Part shown: piece after piece, positions 44,609 through 53,522 of the stretch
Layout: every line of letters begins with the position of its first letter
Position numbering within the stretch: the first letter of the stretch is position 1
Source of the DNA: Ancylomarina euxina
GTDB lineage: Bacteria; Bacteroidota; Bacteroidia; Bacteroidales; Marinifilaceae
DNA: 64,000 nt
Assembly: GCF_003863355.1 (NCBI RefSeq)
Contig: NZ_QQWG01000019.1
Span: 23,477-87,476 of the forward strand
Direction of reading: 5' to 3'
The notes under the pieces: model-generated
What the model was told of the DNA's origin: nothing
Seen by the model: only the letters and a program-made list of their open reading frames with translations
The model's database searches: none
Position numbers and translations under genes: made by a program

Positions 44609-44615
44609 AGGAGGT
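44609..44615 (+). promoter_or_regulatory. Shine-Dalgarno-like site (AGGAGGT) before a gene fragment
   Basis: AGGAGGT lies 5 bases before ATG 44621. Like the one at 37757 it is unusually strong for this genome. Confidence 0.55.
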
Positions 44616-44620
44616 AGCGT

Positions 44621-44944
44621 ATGTTCAAAATGTGCTTTAATCATATCAGACTTTTACTAATTGTTTCGAATACTCAATTGCGAAGTAGTTACCTGAAAGG
44701 ACAAATCTACAGACTGAGACTCTCTCGTGATATCATACCTGCCAAGTTATTTGCAGATATTAAATATAGCTATGTTGATTATGACTATAGTTACAACAAC
44801 AATAGCTTGCTTCAGCATATTGCAGAGTTTAACTTATCGTGGCGAATTCATAAGAAATTGTCTTTTTCTGCTAATTATGAAGGTAGCTTCGAAAAATCGA
44901 AGACTTACACAAGACTGTATTTCAATTTGATTAAACGATTTTAA
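44621..44944 (+). pseudogene. C-terminal remnant of a large outer-membrane-type protein
   Basis: 107-residue frame. The first ~20 residues are unremarkable. From ~25 on it shows alternating beta-strands (IYRLRLSRDIIPAKLFADIKY, AEFNLSWRIHKKLSFSANYE) and ends RLYFNLIKRF with a terminal Phe, as outer-membrane beta-barrels do. It resembles only the final four strands of such proteins, too short for a barrel. A truncated leftover of a larger gene is the best reading; a de novo short ORF using the SD site at 44609 is the alternative. Confidence 0.6.
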
Positions 44945-45299
44945 TTCGAATTAGCTTTTATTAAAAATAAGACAAACCGTGCTTGCGATATTACAGTTTT
45001 TAATAAAACAATAGGTTTTAATGGGTTTTTAAGCTAGGACTCATTTTTATTATGACTTTATGTGATTAGATATTTTATCTAAAAGAAAAATGAGAGTCAT
45101 TCAAATGTTGTTTAACTTTTATTCTTTGTTTATAGATAAGTTATTCTTATCTTTAATTGAAGGATATTAGTGATTACTATCTTCTTGAAAGTTGATTGGT
45201 GTTTTGTGTTGAATTTTGTGGAAAGAAGTTGGAGGCTTATTAGAATGCTTGTGTGCATTATTCTAATAAGCTTTTTTTTTAAGACTTCTCTTAATATTG
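44945..45299. other. Gene-free stretch containing a strong terminator
   Basis: No supported coding frame; the frame that opens at 45170 is interrupted structurally by the terminator at 45235-45280. Confidence 0.5.
45235..45280 (+). terminator. Strong intrinsic terminator in a decayed region
   Basis: 12-bp stem GCTTATTAGAAT (45235-45246) / ATTCTAATAAGC (45260-45271), loop of 13, followed by 9 T. No intact gene lies upstream of it, so it probably ended the decayed outer-membrane gene or an RNA. Confidence 0.75.
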
Positions 45300-45511
45300 G
45301 ATTGTGGAAGAATAAAACTGAATTAAATAGAGGGGATAAGAGCAAGGGAGCTGTAATGAGCTATGATCCTACTACAAATGAGATTTCTACCATGGCAAGT
45401 CTGGGAGGCAACCCACATAACGGCTGTGATATTCTTATAAAGGAAGATAGGGGTGCCCCTGTTCAATTAAATAATGGGTTAACCCATGGTAATTTATTAC
45501 AAATAGTATGA
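45300..45511 (+). pseudogene. Short coding remnant, possibly of a repeat-type surface protein
   Basis: In one open frame: KSKGAVMSYDPTTNEIST, then MASLGGNPHNGC and LNNGLTHGNLLQIV. The pattern G-x-x-x-x-Y-x-P-x-T-x-x-x-x-x-x-x-x-x-x-G-G-N-P resembles one unit of 'GloVer'-type or Kelch-like repeats of secreted Bacteroidota proteins. No start is evident other than one upstream of a terminator, so this is probably a fragment. The frame ends 32 bases before the lipoprotein start at 45544. Confidence 0.4.
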
Positions 45512-45543
45512 ATAATAGGCTTAATCAATCAAATTTAAACATT

Positions 45544-46290
45544 ATGAAAAAGATTTTATTCATTGCCCTTATTGCTTCACTATGTTTTTCCTGTGGTGAA
45601 GGCGAACAAGTAGAATTATCACTTAAAACCAAAGAGATTTCTTTATATCCCAATGAACGTGTACAAATAAGTGCCATTTCGGGATATAATATGGTCTTTA
45701 GATCGGCAAACGATTATCAGGCCACTGTGTCGGTTAATGGACTGGTTAGAGCAGGAAAGGTTGGTGAAACATTTATTGAGCTTACTAGTAATGATCGTGT
45801 TGTGGAAATCCCTGTAGAAGTAAAGGGTAGGTTTAATCTTTACCCTGATCCTATTTTAGACTGGGGCATGACACGCAGCGATCTTATTGAAATAGCAGGA
45901 GAGTCTGATAATTCATCTAGCAATTCTGTTGTTGAGTACCTTGACTATTCTGATCAAGCTACAAGGCTTGTCTATCTTTTTGATGCAAATGATGTCTTAA
46001 TGTGTACTCTTGTAGATGTGCTCGCTACCTACTCTAATGATCTTTTTTCATATATCAATGAGCGCTACGTCTTCAATTCTGAGGATGAGGATTTGTCCAT
46101 TTTCATGAATGCACATAAAGAAGAAAACGCGACATTACTTATAGGTGTGTTTAATTTTGGGGGAGATTATATTATGGTTATGTATATTGAAAACCAAAAT
46201 GCGCAAACAAAATCAAGCCATCCTGTTTCTCTGGACATTCAAAATATCAGAAAGCGACTTAAGTCTCTTGACAGTATAAAACGCAACTAA
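45544..46290 (+). CDS. Lipoprotein with N-terminal Ig-like (Big-type) domain
   Basis: 248 residues from ATG 45544 (in-frame ATG 45508 would add 12 residues before a perfect signal peptide). Lipobox CFSC, then GEGEQVE. Residues ~25-95 look like a bacterial Ig-like (Big_2) domain: LSLKTKEISLYPNERVQISA ... VSVNGLVRAGKVGETFIELTS. The C-terminal part (~100-245) has the phrase WGMTRSDLIEIAG and alternating strands/helices, similar to uncharacterised domains attached to Big_2 in Bacteroidota lipoproteins. Function unknown. Confidence 0.72.
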   Translation: MKKILFIALIASLCFSCGEGEQVELSLKTKEISLYPNERVQISAISGYNMVFRSANDYQATVSVNGLVRAGKVGETFIELTSNDRVVEIPVEVKGRFNLYPDPILDWGMTRSDLIEIAGESDNSSSNSVVEYLDYSDQATRLVYLFDANDVLMCTLVDVLATYSNDLFSYINERYVFNSEDEDLSIFMNAHKEENATLLIGVFNFGGDYIMVMYIENQNAQTKSSHPVSLDIQNIRKRLKSLDSIKRN

Positions 46291-46476
46291 GTCTTCATTA
46301 AGTTTTTCGCTAATGCAAATGAAGCTGCCTGTTTTGAAGCAGAATGGACGACTTATGAGTCATTGGCGGATCATAAGATTGACTTAATCAACACTAGACA
46401 CCATTTTTTGTATGAATAAAGAATCAGAAAAAAGATGTAAATTACTAATGCTTAATTATTCACTCTAAAATGGCAT

Positions 46477-49400
46477 ATGAATTTTCGAATCCTGATCGTA
46501 TTACTTAACTGTTTCTTGTTCTTCGGCTTTGCTTCAAATATTAAGGCTCAATTGATGACTTTTAAGCATTATGGAGTTGAAGAAGGTATCTCTCAAAGCG
46601 AAATCAAATCTATTTTTCAGGATTCAGAAGGCTATCTGTGGTTTGCCACTCAGAATGGTTTAAATAAATTTGATGGTTATAGTTTTGAGAATTTTTTTTA
46701 CGATCCAACAGATAGTACCTCGCTTTCGAATAACTGGATTTTTGATATTACAGAAGATGCTAAGGGAAATATTTGGCTGGGAACGAAAGAGGGTTTGAAT
46801 CGCTATGATAAGACCACAGGTGAGTTTACTCTTATACCTCATAAATTGAATGACTTTATTGTTCCTGATAAGTTTGTTTACGGAACTGTGGCTGATGATC
46901 AGTTTGTTTATATCAGTTTACCTCCGATTCTATCCAGATACAATTATTTAACGGACAGCTTGGAGAGCTTCACGAATAATCTGCAATATGATGGGGCTCT
47001 GCATGATATTGGTTTTCCATTACTCAAATCTCGCTCGGGAATGATATGGATAGGATCCTCAGACGGTTTGAGTATTTTCGATCCTAATAAGAAAAATTTC
47101 ACCAATTATCATCATGATGAATCAAACCCCAATTCTATTTCAAATAACCATATTACGGCTCTTTATGAGGATCTGTCAGGTAATATTATAATAGGAACTG
47201 AAGAGGGGCTTAATTTCTATAATCAAAAAACGAAGACATTCAAGCGCTTTGATAATGAAGAAGGAGAGGCTTTAAGCAACAATTATATCCGTTCAATTCT
47301 GCAGGATAGCAATGGCGTGTATTGGATAGGAACTGAGGAAGGTGGACTGAATCGTATGGATTGGAGTTGGGAAAGTGGTCATTTTGATATAAAGCAATAC
47401 CGTAGTGGCCCCAATAATATCAATTACATTGGCCATGATATTGTATATTCTCTATTTGAAGATAAATCTAAGAATTTATGGATAGGTACAATTGCGGGTC
47501 TTGATAGAGCAGATCTGAAAACGAAGAAGTTTCGAAATTATAAGAAAACTGACGATCCAAATTCACTAGATTTATTGGATAATATCATTGGATCTATTTA
47601 TATCGATAAGGATAAACGTCTCTGGGTAGGAAATTGGGCTAAAGGCTTGAATATCTACAATCCCCAATCTAAAGAAATGTTACATTATTCTTTCGAATTT
47701 GAGGGTGATAGAAACATCTCAAACAACCATATTCATGTTCTCTTCGAAGATAGTGAATCAAGAATTTGGATGGGAACTCGAAATGGGGTTAGCCTCTTTA
47801 ATCCTCTTAGGCAAATTTTTATTCCTTTTAACACCTACTTTGGCTTGGATGCAACAGATTTCTTCGCAAATAACCGGGTTTATTGCATTACCGAGAATAC
47901 AGATGGTAAAATATGGATTGGAACGGGGAATGGGATCATAACTTTTAATCCTAAGACGAAAGAAAGGTTTTTTTACCGTTCGGGGACAGAGGAACCTTAT
48001 ACGATTAGTAGTAATCTGGTTTATTCTATAATGGAGGATAGTGAAGGACTTGTTTGGATTGCAACATTGGATGGTATGGATTGTTATATCCCTCATGAGA
48101 ATAAAATGTTGCATTACTCACATCAAGATGGACAGTCTAATACCCTTTGTGATAATTTCACCATTTCCCTTTGCGAGGATCATCATGGTGATATTTGGAT
48201 TGGCACCAGCACAGGAGTCAATCGCTTTCATAAAAAGGATTCTTTGTTTTCCTATTACTCTATGAAAGATGGCTTACCCAGTAATATTATCTACGATATT
48301 ATTAAGGATAAAAATCAAAATCTTTGGCTTTCAACAGGGAGTGGTTTAGCTATGTTTGATATGAAAAGTAATGAAATTAAATCCTATTCTATCAATGAAG
48401 GTTTACAGGGTGGGGAATTCAATTTAAAAGCCGTTTATCAAGATGAAAAGGGGCAAGTGTTTTTTGGAGGAATGGATGGTTTGATTGCTTTTCACCCGGA
48501 TTCACTTCAAGATAATACCTTTATTCCTCCTGTTGTAATTACCTCATTTGATAAAGAAAGAGGCGCACAAAAGGAAAAACTCAATGTGTATACCGATAAG
48601 TTAGAGCTTTCCTATAAAGACTATTCCTTTACAATTGCTTATGCTTCGCTGGATTATACCCAACCCTTTAAAAATCGTTACGCCTATAAAATGGAAGGCT
48701 TAAGTGATGAGTGGATAGAGGTGGGGAATCGTCATTTTGTTCACTTTACGAATTTGCCAAGTGGGCATTATACTTTCCTTGTAAAAGGTACAAATAACGA
48801 TGGTATCTGGAATGAGGTTCCTACTAAGATTGAGATTAGGATTCTTCCGCCTTGGTGGTTTAGTATCTATGCCTATGTTGCTTATATTCTTTTTGGGTTT
48901 TTATTAATTTATGGAATCTTCAGGTGGAGGGTTAGGAATCTGAAACGAGAAAAACGTATGCTTGAACAAGGAATTCGGGAACGTACGACTGAAATAGCCT
49001 TGCAAAAGGAGAGAGTAGAAGAAAGTGAAGAGAAATTGAAGTCAACCATTTCATCTCTCAACGATTTGGTCTTTGTGCTCGATCGTGATGGTGTATTTCA
49101 GGAATTTTATAACCCGGGGAATAAAGATCCACTCTATGAGAATCCAGACTTTTTTCTAAATAAGCATTATAAACAGGTGGGCTTTCCTCCTTTGGTTGTG
49201 GAGGAATTGCAAGTGGCCTTTGAGCAGTTACAAAAGAGTGATACCATTCAAGAATTTGATTATTGTGTCAATCAGCAAGGCATGTGTTGGTTTAATGCAA
49301 AGGTAAGTCCCCGTCGGAATGCTCAGGGCCTGCTTACAGGCATAACGATAGTTTCACGACACATTACCGAACGGAAGGAGGCTGAGCAGCGCTTGCGTCA

Positions 49401-50121
49401 GCAAAAGGAGGAATTGAACGAACTAAATGCAACTAAGGATAAGTTTTTTTCCATACTTGCTCACGACCTTAAGAATCCTTTTGCGAGTTTATATTCATTG
49501 AGTCAGCTTATGGATGAGAACTACAGGCATCTGGATGAGGAGGATAGGCTGATTGCTTTGAAACGCATTCACTATTCAGCAGAACTGATCTATAATTTAC
49601 TGGAAAATCTGCTCACCTGGTCCAAATCTCAAAGAGGTGCTATTGACTATACGCCAACTGAGTTCGATTTATCTCTACAGGTTGAAGAAAATATCAACTT
49701 ACATCGTATCCCAGCTGAAAAGAAGGGTGTCGTGTTGAGAACAAATGTGAAAGAAAGTTATACAGCCTACGCAGATCGACAGATGATTAATACGGTTTTG
49801 CGTAATCTGATTAATAATGCGGTTAAATTCACTGATTCAGGCAAAGTTGTTGAGCTGAATGTTAGACGAGAAGAAAAATTTCTGGAAGTTGAAGTCAGGG
49901 ACCAGGGTGTGGGTATTTCTCCTGAGAATATGGAAAAACTTTTCCGTATTGATGTGAAGTACAAAACTCTTGGAACATCAGGAGAAAAAGGCACAGGTCT
50001 TGGGCTGATTCTTTGTCACGAATTTGTCCAGAAAAACTTTGGCGCTATTTGGTGCGAGAGTGAAATAGGAAAGGGCACAAGCTTCTTTTTTACCATCCCT
50101 TGTGAGAAACGGAAGGTTTAG
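46477..50121 (+). CDS. Giant sensor histidine kinase: Reg_prop propeller, Y_Y_Y, PAS, HisKA, HATPase
   Basis: 1214 residues. Signal peptide ~1-25. Periplasmic two-component propeller repeats (~30-690), each with the W-x-G-T-x-x-G-L/V-N pattern (for example IWLGTKEGLNRYD, IWIGTSTGVNRF). Y_Y_Y domain ~700-785 ends in RILPPWWFS. Transmembrane helix ~792-815, coiled linker, PAS ~860-965, HisKA with ILAHDLKNPF (His ~996), HATPase_c with N-box NLINNAVKF (~1109), DQGVGIS and GTGLGL (~1172). This resembles Bacteroidota hybrid two-component systems but lacks the receiver and AraC domain, so it must signal to a separate regulator. Its last 37 codons are repeated exactly at 60265-60375. Confidence 0.95.
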   Translation: MNFRILIVLLNCFLFFGFASNIKAQLMTFKHYGVEEGISQSEIKSIFQDSEGYLWFATQNGLNKFDGYSFENFFYDPTDSTSLSNNWIFDITEDAKGNIWLGTKEGLNRYDKTTGEFTLIPHKLNDFIVPDKFVYGTVADDQFVYISLPPILSRYNYLTDSLESFTNNLQYDGALHDIGFPLLKSRSGMIWIGSSDGLSIFDPNKKNFTNYHHDESNPNSISNNHITALYEDLSGNIIIGTEEGLNFYNQKTKTFKRFDNEEGEALSNNYIRSILQDSNGVYWIGTEEGGLNRMDWSWESGHFDIKQYRSGPNNINYIGHDIVYSLFEDKSKNLWIGTIAGLDRADLKTKKFRNYKKTDDPNSLDLLDNIIGSIYIDKDKRLWVGNWAKGLNIYNPQSKEMLHYSFEFEGDRNISNNHIHVLFEDSESRIWMGTRNGVSLFNPLRQIFIPFNTYFGLDATDFFANNRVYCITENTDGKIWIGTGNGIITFNPKTKERFFYRSGTEEPYTISSNLVYSIMEDSEGLVWIATLDGMDCYIPHENKMLHYSHQDGQSNTLCDNFTISLCEDHHGDIWIGTSTGVNRFHKKDSLFSYYSMKDGLPSNIIYDIIKDKNQNLWLSTGSGLAMFDMKSNEIKSYSINEGLQGGEFNLKAVYQDEKGQVFFGGMDGLIAFHPDSLQDNTFIPPVVITSFDKERGAQKEKLNVYTDKLELSYKDYSFTIAYASLDYTQPFKNRYAYKMEGLSDEWIEVGNRHFVHFTNLPSGHYTFLVKGTNNDGIWNEVPTKIEIRILPPWWFSIYAYVAYILFGFLLIYGIFRWRVRNLKREKRMLEQGIRERTTEIALQKERVEESEEKLKSTISSLNDLVFVLDRDGVFQEFYNPGNKDPLYENPDFFLNKHYKQVGFPPLVVEELQVAFEQLQKSDTIQEFDYCVNQQGMCWFNAKVSPRRNAQGLLTGITIVSRHITERKEAEQRLRQQKEELNELNATKDKFFSILAHDLKNPFASLYSLSQLMDENYRHLDEEDRLIALKRIHYSAELIYNLLENLLTWSKSQRGAIDYTPTEFDLSLQVEENINLHRIPAEKKGVVLRTNVKESYTAYADRQMINTVLRNLINNAVKFTDSGKVVELNVRREEKFLEVEVRDQGVGISPENMEKLFRIDVKYKTLGTSGEKGTGLGLILCHEFVQKNFGAIWCESEIGKGTSFFFTIPCEKRKV
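50011..50121 (+). repeat. 111-bp exact direct repeat, copy A (3' end of kinase gene)
   Basis: Identical base for base to 60265-60375. Identity stops exactly at the TAG stop codon; the 3' untranslated parts that follow are only similar. Confidence 0.95.
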
Positions 50122-50162
50122 CCTGTGATTTGGCTGTTTGAGTTTAGCAGATGATTGAATAC

Positions 50163-50190
50163 ATCCCAGTCCTAAAAGGTTTTGGATTTT
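50163..50190 (+). terminator. Imperfect terminator after the kinase gene
   Basis: ATCCCAGTCC / GGTTTTGGAT with loop TAAAA and two mismatches, followed by TTTT. The homologous hairpin at 60417-60446 is perfect. Confidence 0.5.
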
Positions 50191-50271
50191 CTAGTATGTT
50201 GAGCGTGACGATTAATAGAATTTGTCTTAAAGTTTGAGTTATTAAAATCTTAATATATATTATACAGCTTC

Positions 50272-50964
50272 TTATATTAGCGCCCATTTTTTTTGCAAAA
50301 AAAACCTGCAGTTAGGGCAAAGAGGGATACAGTTATCTTTTAGTAGATTTTTATTACAGGCATATCTCATCAACTGCACCTCATTTTTATTACCACATTT
50401 CTGACGAATATTTTTGAGATGTGTTCTTACAGTTGTTTGACTAATGTTTAACTTTTCTGCAATGTCCGAATTGTGTTTTGTGGTATATAGCAATGATAAA
50501 ACTTCTCTCTCCCGTGAAGTGAGATCAATTTTGAAGCCATTCTCGTGATTGTCTTCTAAAAGGATCGGAATTAATTGTGAGCATAAATATTTTCTACCTT
50601 CAAAGATTTCATGAATCGCTAAAATTAATTTTTCTGAAGAGCAAGTTCTTAACAGATAGCCATCAATAATTTTAATTAAGGGATTTATGAATTTATGGGT
50701 GATTGATCCTGATATAATAAGTAACTTCTGACTTGGCAGTGATTTATGTAAGTGGTTTATATATGTAATATTCTCTTTGGTTATGTCTGAAAATTCGATG
50801 ATTAATAGATCAGTTTCATTATATTTTATTTTCTTTAAAATATCAACGTCATTTTCTATTAAATTAGAAATATGAAATTGTTTATGACCAGACAAGACCG
50901 CTTTATAACCTTCAGCCACCAGAAGCTGATCATAGTAGATTGATATGTTGATTGGTTTTATCAT
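50272..50964 (-). CDS. LuxR-type response regulator with non-canonical receiver
   Basis: 230 residues. Receiver-like domain ~1-125: one acidic residue remains of the usual pair (IYYDQLLV, D12), and the phospho-acceptor position carries Glu (LLIIEFSD, E57) rather than Asp. Conserved Ser (LIISGS) is present, but the Lys position is unclear. C-terminal GerE/LuxR helix-turn-helix ~148-205: LTSREREVLSLL ... SDIAEKLNISQTTVRTHLKNI. A Cys pair C-x-x-x-x-C-x-x-C (CIPLCPNCRF) at the end could bind metal. Convergent with the kinase gene and divergent from the lipoprotein at 51189; a plausible regulator of it. The Glu suggests a constitutively active or unphosphorylated regulator. Confidence 0.88.
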   Translation of the reverse strand: MIKPINISIYYDQLLVAEGYKAVLSGHKQFHISNLIENDVDILKKIKYNETDLLIIEFSDITKENITYINHLHKSLPSQKLLIISGSITHKFINPLIKIIDGYLLRTCSSEKLILAIHEIFEGRKYLCSQLIPILLEDNHENGFKIDLTSREREVLSLLYTTKHNSDIAEKLNISQTTVRTHLKNIRQKCGNKNEVQLMRYACNKNLLKDNCIPLCPNCRFFLQKKWALI

Positions 50965-51188
50965 TCTTATTTGTTATCCCCTCAAGTTACACGTTTAATT
51001 TTTAATTACATCTGTTTTTTTACTATCTGTTTATATTGATCTATGGTTTTGTTGATTTGTAGTGAGCAAATTAGTCACTGAAAATGCACAAAATGAGGAT
51101 TGATAAACAAAATAACTGTCCCTAACTTAATAATTCCTAATTACACGTTATTCTGCAGCTCATAATAAACACTTAAAACTTATATGCT

Positions 51189-52805
51189 ATGAAAAAACGT
51201 TTACTTTCATTCTATGCTGTTTTACTTCTCATCGGGATTGTTTCCACTCCTGCTTGCCAAGATGATGTTTTGGATGTTAATGAGAATCAAGACACTGTAA
51301 GTCATGAACTGAAAAGAGGAGGTAAGAAGACCGATGTCGATCAAGCTGATTTGTATGGCGATTTATGGCAAATGGAACGTGATAATTCGGGTGTTCCAAT
51401 CCTTTATGAATTGAAATATCGTACTGATTACCAAGACAATTTAGTTGAGGGTATTATTGATGTTGTTAATCCCCGACTTGATGGTTCTTTTACTATTAAT
51501 GCTTTGGTGCGGGATGCAGATGGATACGTTACTTATGAGCCATCATCGAATCCTGAAGATGATCAGATTCCTATAACCGTATCGTTAACATTTGTTCTTG
51601 ATGAAAATTTTGTTGATCCTGAATCCGTTATCGCACTTTATGATGCAGAAGGGGAAATATTACCTGAAGTTGCAGCTTGTGTTGTGCCTCTTGAATTTGG
51701 TCGTTTAGATATCATTCGATCACCAGCTACTGTCATTGAAAAACGACTAGCTGAGGTTATCAAGAATTTTGGCGATGGTACTGTTGCGAATGTGACTCGA
51801 GATTTTTGTGGTCGTATTATGATGTTCCGGACCGATGCTGCAATAGAAGAAGGGGCAGAAGATAAACCGATTGACTCACCTCTTGAGAATTTGGCTATTT
51901 ATAAGGAACTCTTGCTGAATGGTTTTACTAAATCAGCGGAGGATAATGGTTTAAAATTCTTAATCGAAGAGGAATTAGGTTTGGGTGGCTTCAATTTTCA
52001 ATTTAGATTTGATCACAATTGGGATGCGGGAGCACAGCCCTATTCCTACCTAACGAATTATGGCGACGAATGTCAACTTCTCATGAATTTGGCAGCAGCT
52101 TGTATCTCTGCAGGATCCGATAAATCAAATACACTGAATATTGATGAGATTGTTTTTGTTAATTTATTTATGGGAATTCCGGAAGTTATTGGAACGGGTA
52201 TTGATATGCCAGCCTCGCAGGTTAATTGCTTTTTGCCTACGATCGAACAGAAGATTCGAATGATGGACAAAACAGATAAGCATGAATACTCACGCTATCG
52301 TTACTATGTTGATTATTCCAGCTTTGAGTATGATAGAAGAAAATTTCAGGAAACTCTATTGGATTACGTTACCATTGTTGGAGATTACGATCCAGATACT
52401 GGAGCTTTAATTGGTTCACACATAGAAGTCCTTAAGGATAATATGGTTTTGCACAATATCTTAATGGGACTTGAACCATTAACTCAGGATGCAATTAATA
52501 TATACAGGTATACTGATAAAGAAGACCAGCCTACAACTGGAGCTCTTGGATTTGCTTGTCAGGCTGATGATTATGTGCAGGCTCTTGAAGTTGTACACAA
52601 CAACGAAGAGTTTCTGGTTTGGGAAAAGTTAACACCTATCTGGGTACATAATATGCCTATTACTTGGGGAAGTTTTTCTCCTTTTAATTTTGTGCCTGAG
52701 GAAGAATCTCATGGTAATAAACCAGATGGGAAAGGTGATGATACAGAGTCTGATGAAGGAGACGGCGGTTCTTCAGGAGGTAAGGGTAAAGGTGGAAGAA
52801 GGTAA
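51189..52805 (+). CDS. Large lipoprotein of unknown function with Gly/Lys/Arg-rich C-terminal tail
   Basis: 538 residues. Signal peptide with lipobox TPAC (Cys ~23) followed by QDDVLD, an acidic stretch typical of surface-exported Bacteroidota lipoproteins. After a short basic segment (ELKRGGKK, ~40-47) come mixed beta/alpha regions with a few Cys residues. The C-terminus is acidic, then Gly/Lys/Arg-rich (GGSSGGKGKGGRR). I recognise no family. It lies upstream of the PqqD-ATP-grasp operon in the same orientation but is separated from it by a terminator at 52903-52935. It might be the cargo or substrate of that system (hypothesis only). Confidence 0.75.
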   Translation: MKKRLLSFYAVLLLIGIVSTPACQDDVLDVNENQDTVSHELKRGGKKTDVDQADLYGDLWQMERDNSGVPILYELKYRTDYQDNLVEGIIDVVNPRLDGSFTINALVRDADGYVTYEPSSNPEDDQIPITVSLTFVLDENFVDPESVIALYDAEGEILPEVAACVVPLEFGRLDIIRSPATVIEKRLAEVIKNFGDGTVANVTRDFCGRIMMFRTDAAIEEGAEDKPIDSPLENLAIYKELLLNGFTKSAEDNGLKFLIEEELGLGGFNFQFRFDHNWDAGAQPYSYLTNYGDECQLLMNLAAACISAGSDKSNTLNIDEIVFVNLFMGIPEVIGTGIDMPASQVNCFLPTIEQKIRMMDKTDKHEYSRYRYYVDYSSFEYDRRKFQETLLDYVTIVGDYDPDTGALIGSHIEVLKDNMVLHNILMGLEPLTQDAINIYRYTDKEDQPTTGALGFACQADDYVQALEVVHNNEEFLVWEKLTPIWVHNMPITWGSFSPFNFVPEEESHGNKPDGKGDDTESDEGDGGSSGGKGKGGRR

Positions 52806-53277
52806 GATTTGAACCCTATTGTCTTTCGCATACCCCGAATCTAATTAATAGCCTCTTAGTATTAAAGAATGGATTGTATATACTAAGTTTTTGTAAGAAG
52901 AAAGAGGGTGCCTGAGATTTAGCACTCTCTTTTTTATACTGTGCCATGTAGGCTGAAGCCAATAACTTAATTCCATTTAGATAATTACAAAAAACCAGAT
53001 CTTGGCTCTTAGAATGTACGCTTAAACTCATGTCAAATTGTTGGGACATTGACAAAATAATTTTGTAATCCATTTATATGCCTTATATTTAATAATATAA
53101 CTATATCTCGTCTTATCATTACGAAAATGCTGAATAATAGTGATCAATTTTATACGGAGATCATTTATATCAAAAATATGGTCTGAGATTGTTGGAGTTG
53201 CGTATGCTTTTGTCTAATACTTTTTTTTGAAAAACATAAAACAATCTTTGTTTAGATCATTAGTTAATCCATGAATC
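52806..53277. other. Intergenic region upstream of the PqqD/ATP-grasp operon
   Basis: Contains the terminator at 52903-52935, a 19-codon frame 53127-53186 starting with ATG (possible leader or precursor peptide, but without features that support it), and AT-rich DNA likely to hold the operon promoter. A minus-strand frame of 85 codons (52816-53073) overlaps the terminator and looks non-coding. Confidence 0.5.
52903..52935 (+). terminator. Intrinsic terminator after the lipoprotein gene
   Basis: AGAGGGTGC (52903-52911) / GCACTCTCT (52922-52930) with one G-T pair, followed by a T-run. Confidence 0.75.
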
Positions 53278-53520
53278 ATGAAACTAAAAAGAAATATCGC
53301 GATCAGTGAAAATGGATTTTTATTTAATCCGGAAACGGGAGATTCTTTTCTTTTAAATCCTATTGCAAGAGAAATAGTAAATTTTTTAAAGGAAGGCAAT
53401 GATGTCGCGGATGTCAAGCAGTTACTTTTTGATCGATATGAGGTGGATCTGGTAACGCTTGAAAAGAATCTGGAAGACTTTTTGGAAATGTTGCAGCATA
53501 ACGAATTGTTAGATAGGTGA
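53278..53520 (+). CDS. PqqD-like small protein (RiPP-recognition-element fold)
   Basis: 80 residues. Typical PqqD_2-type layout: two short strands with E-x-G-x-x-x-x-x-x-x-G-D-S-F-x-L-N (NGFLFNPETGDSFLLNP), then helix ARIEIVNFL-like (AREIVNFLKEG) and winged-helix end (LLFDRYEVDLVTLEKNLEDFLEMLQHNELL). PqqD-family domains bind leader peptides of ribosomally made, modified peptides, or serve as adaptors of other peptide-modifying enzymes. First gene of the operon 53278-60141; its TGA overlaps the ATP-grasp start region. Confidence 0.85.
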   Translation: MKLKRNIAISENGFLFNPETGDSFLLNPIAREIVNFLKEGNDVADVKQLLFDRYEVDLVTLEKNLEDFLEMLQHNELLDR

Positions 53521-53522
53521 AA

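Noticed and set aside
45170..45300. N-terminal part of a 113-codon ORF
   Set aside because: It runs straight through a strong terminator with a 12-bp stem and 9 T, so it is unlikely to be translated as one protein.
46291..46419. 42-codon frame continuing the lipoprotein frame after its TAA
   Set aside because: Could be a lost C-terminus, but no family similarity is visible and a run of this length can arise by chance.
52816..53073. 85-codon minus-strand ORF after the lipoprotein gene
   Set aside because: It overlaps the terminator at 52903-52935 and shows no domain or signal sequence.
53127..53186. 19-codon ORF as RiPP precursor for the PqqD/ATP-grasp operon
   Set aside because: No core-peptide features (no Gly-Gly, no Cys/Ser/Thr-rich core, no repeat) and a poor start context; kept only as a weak possibility.
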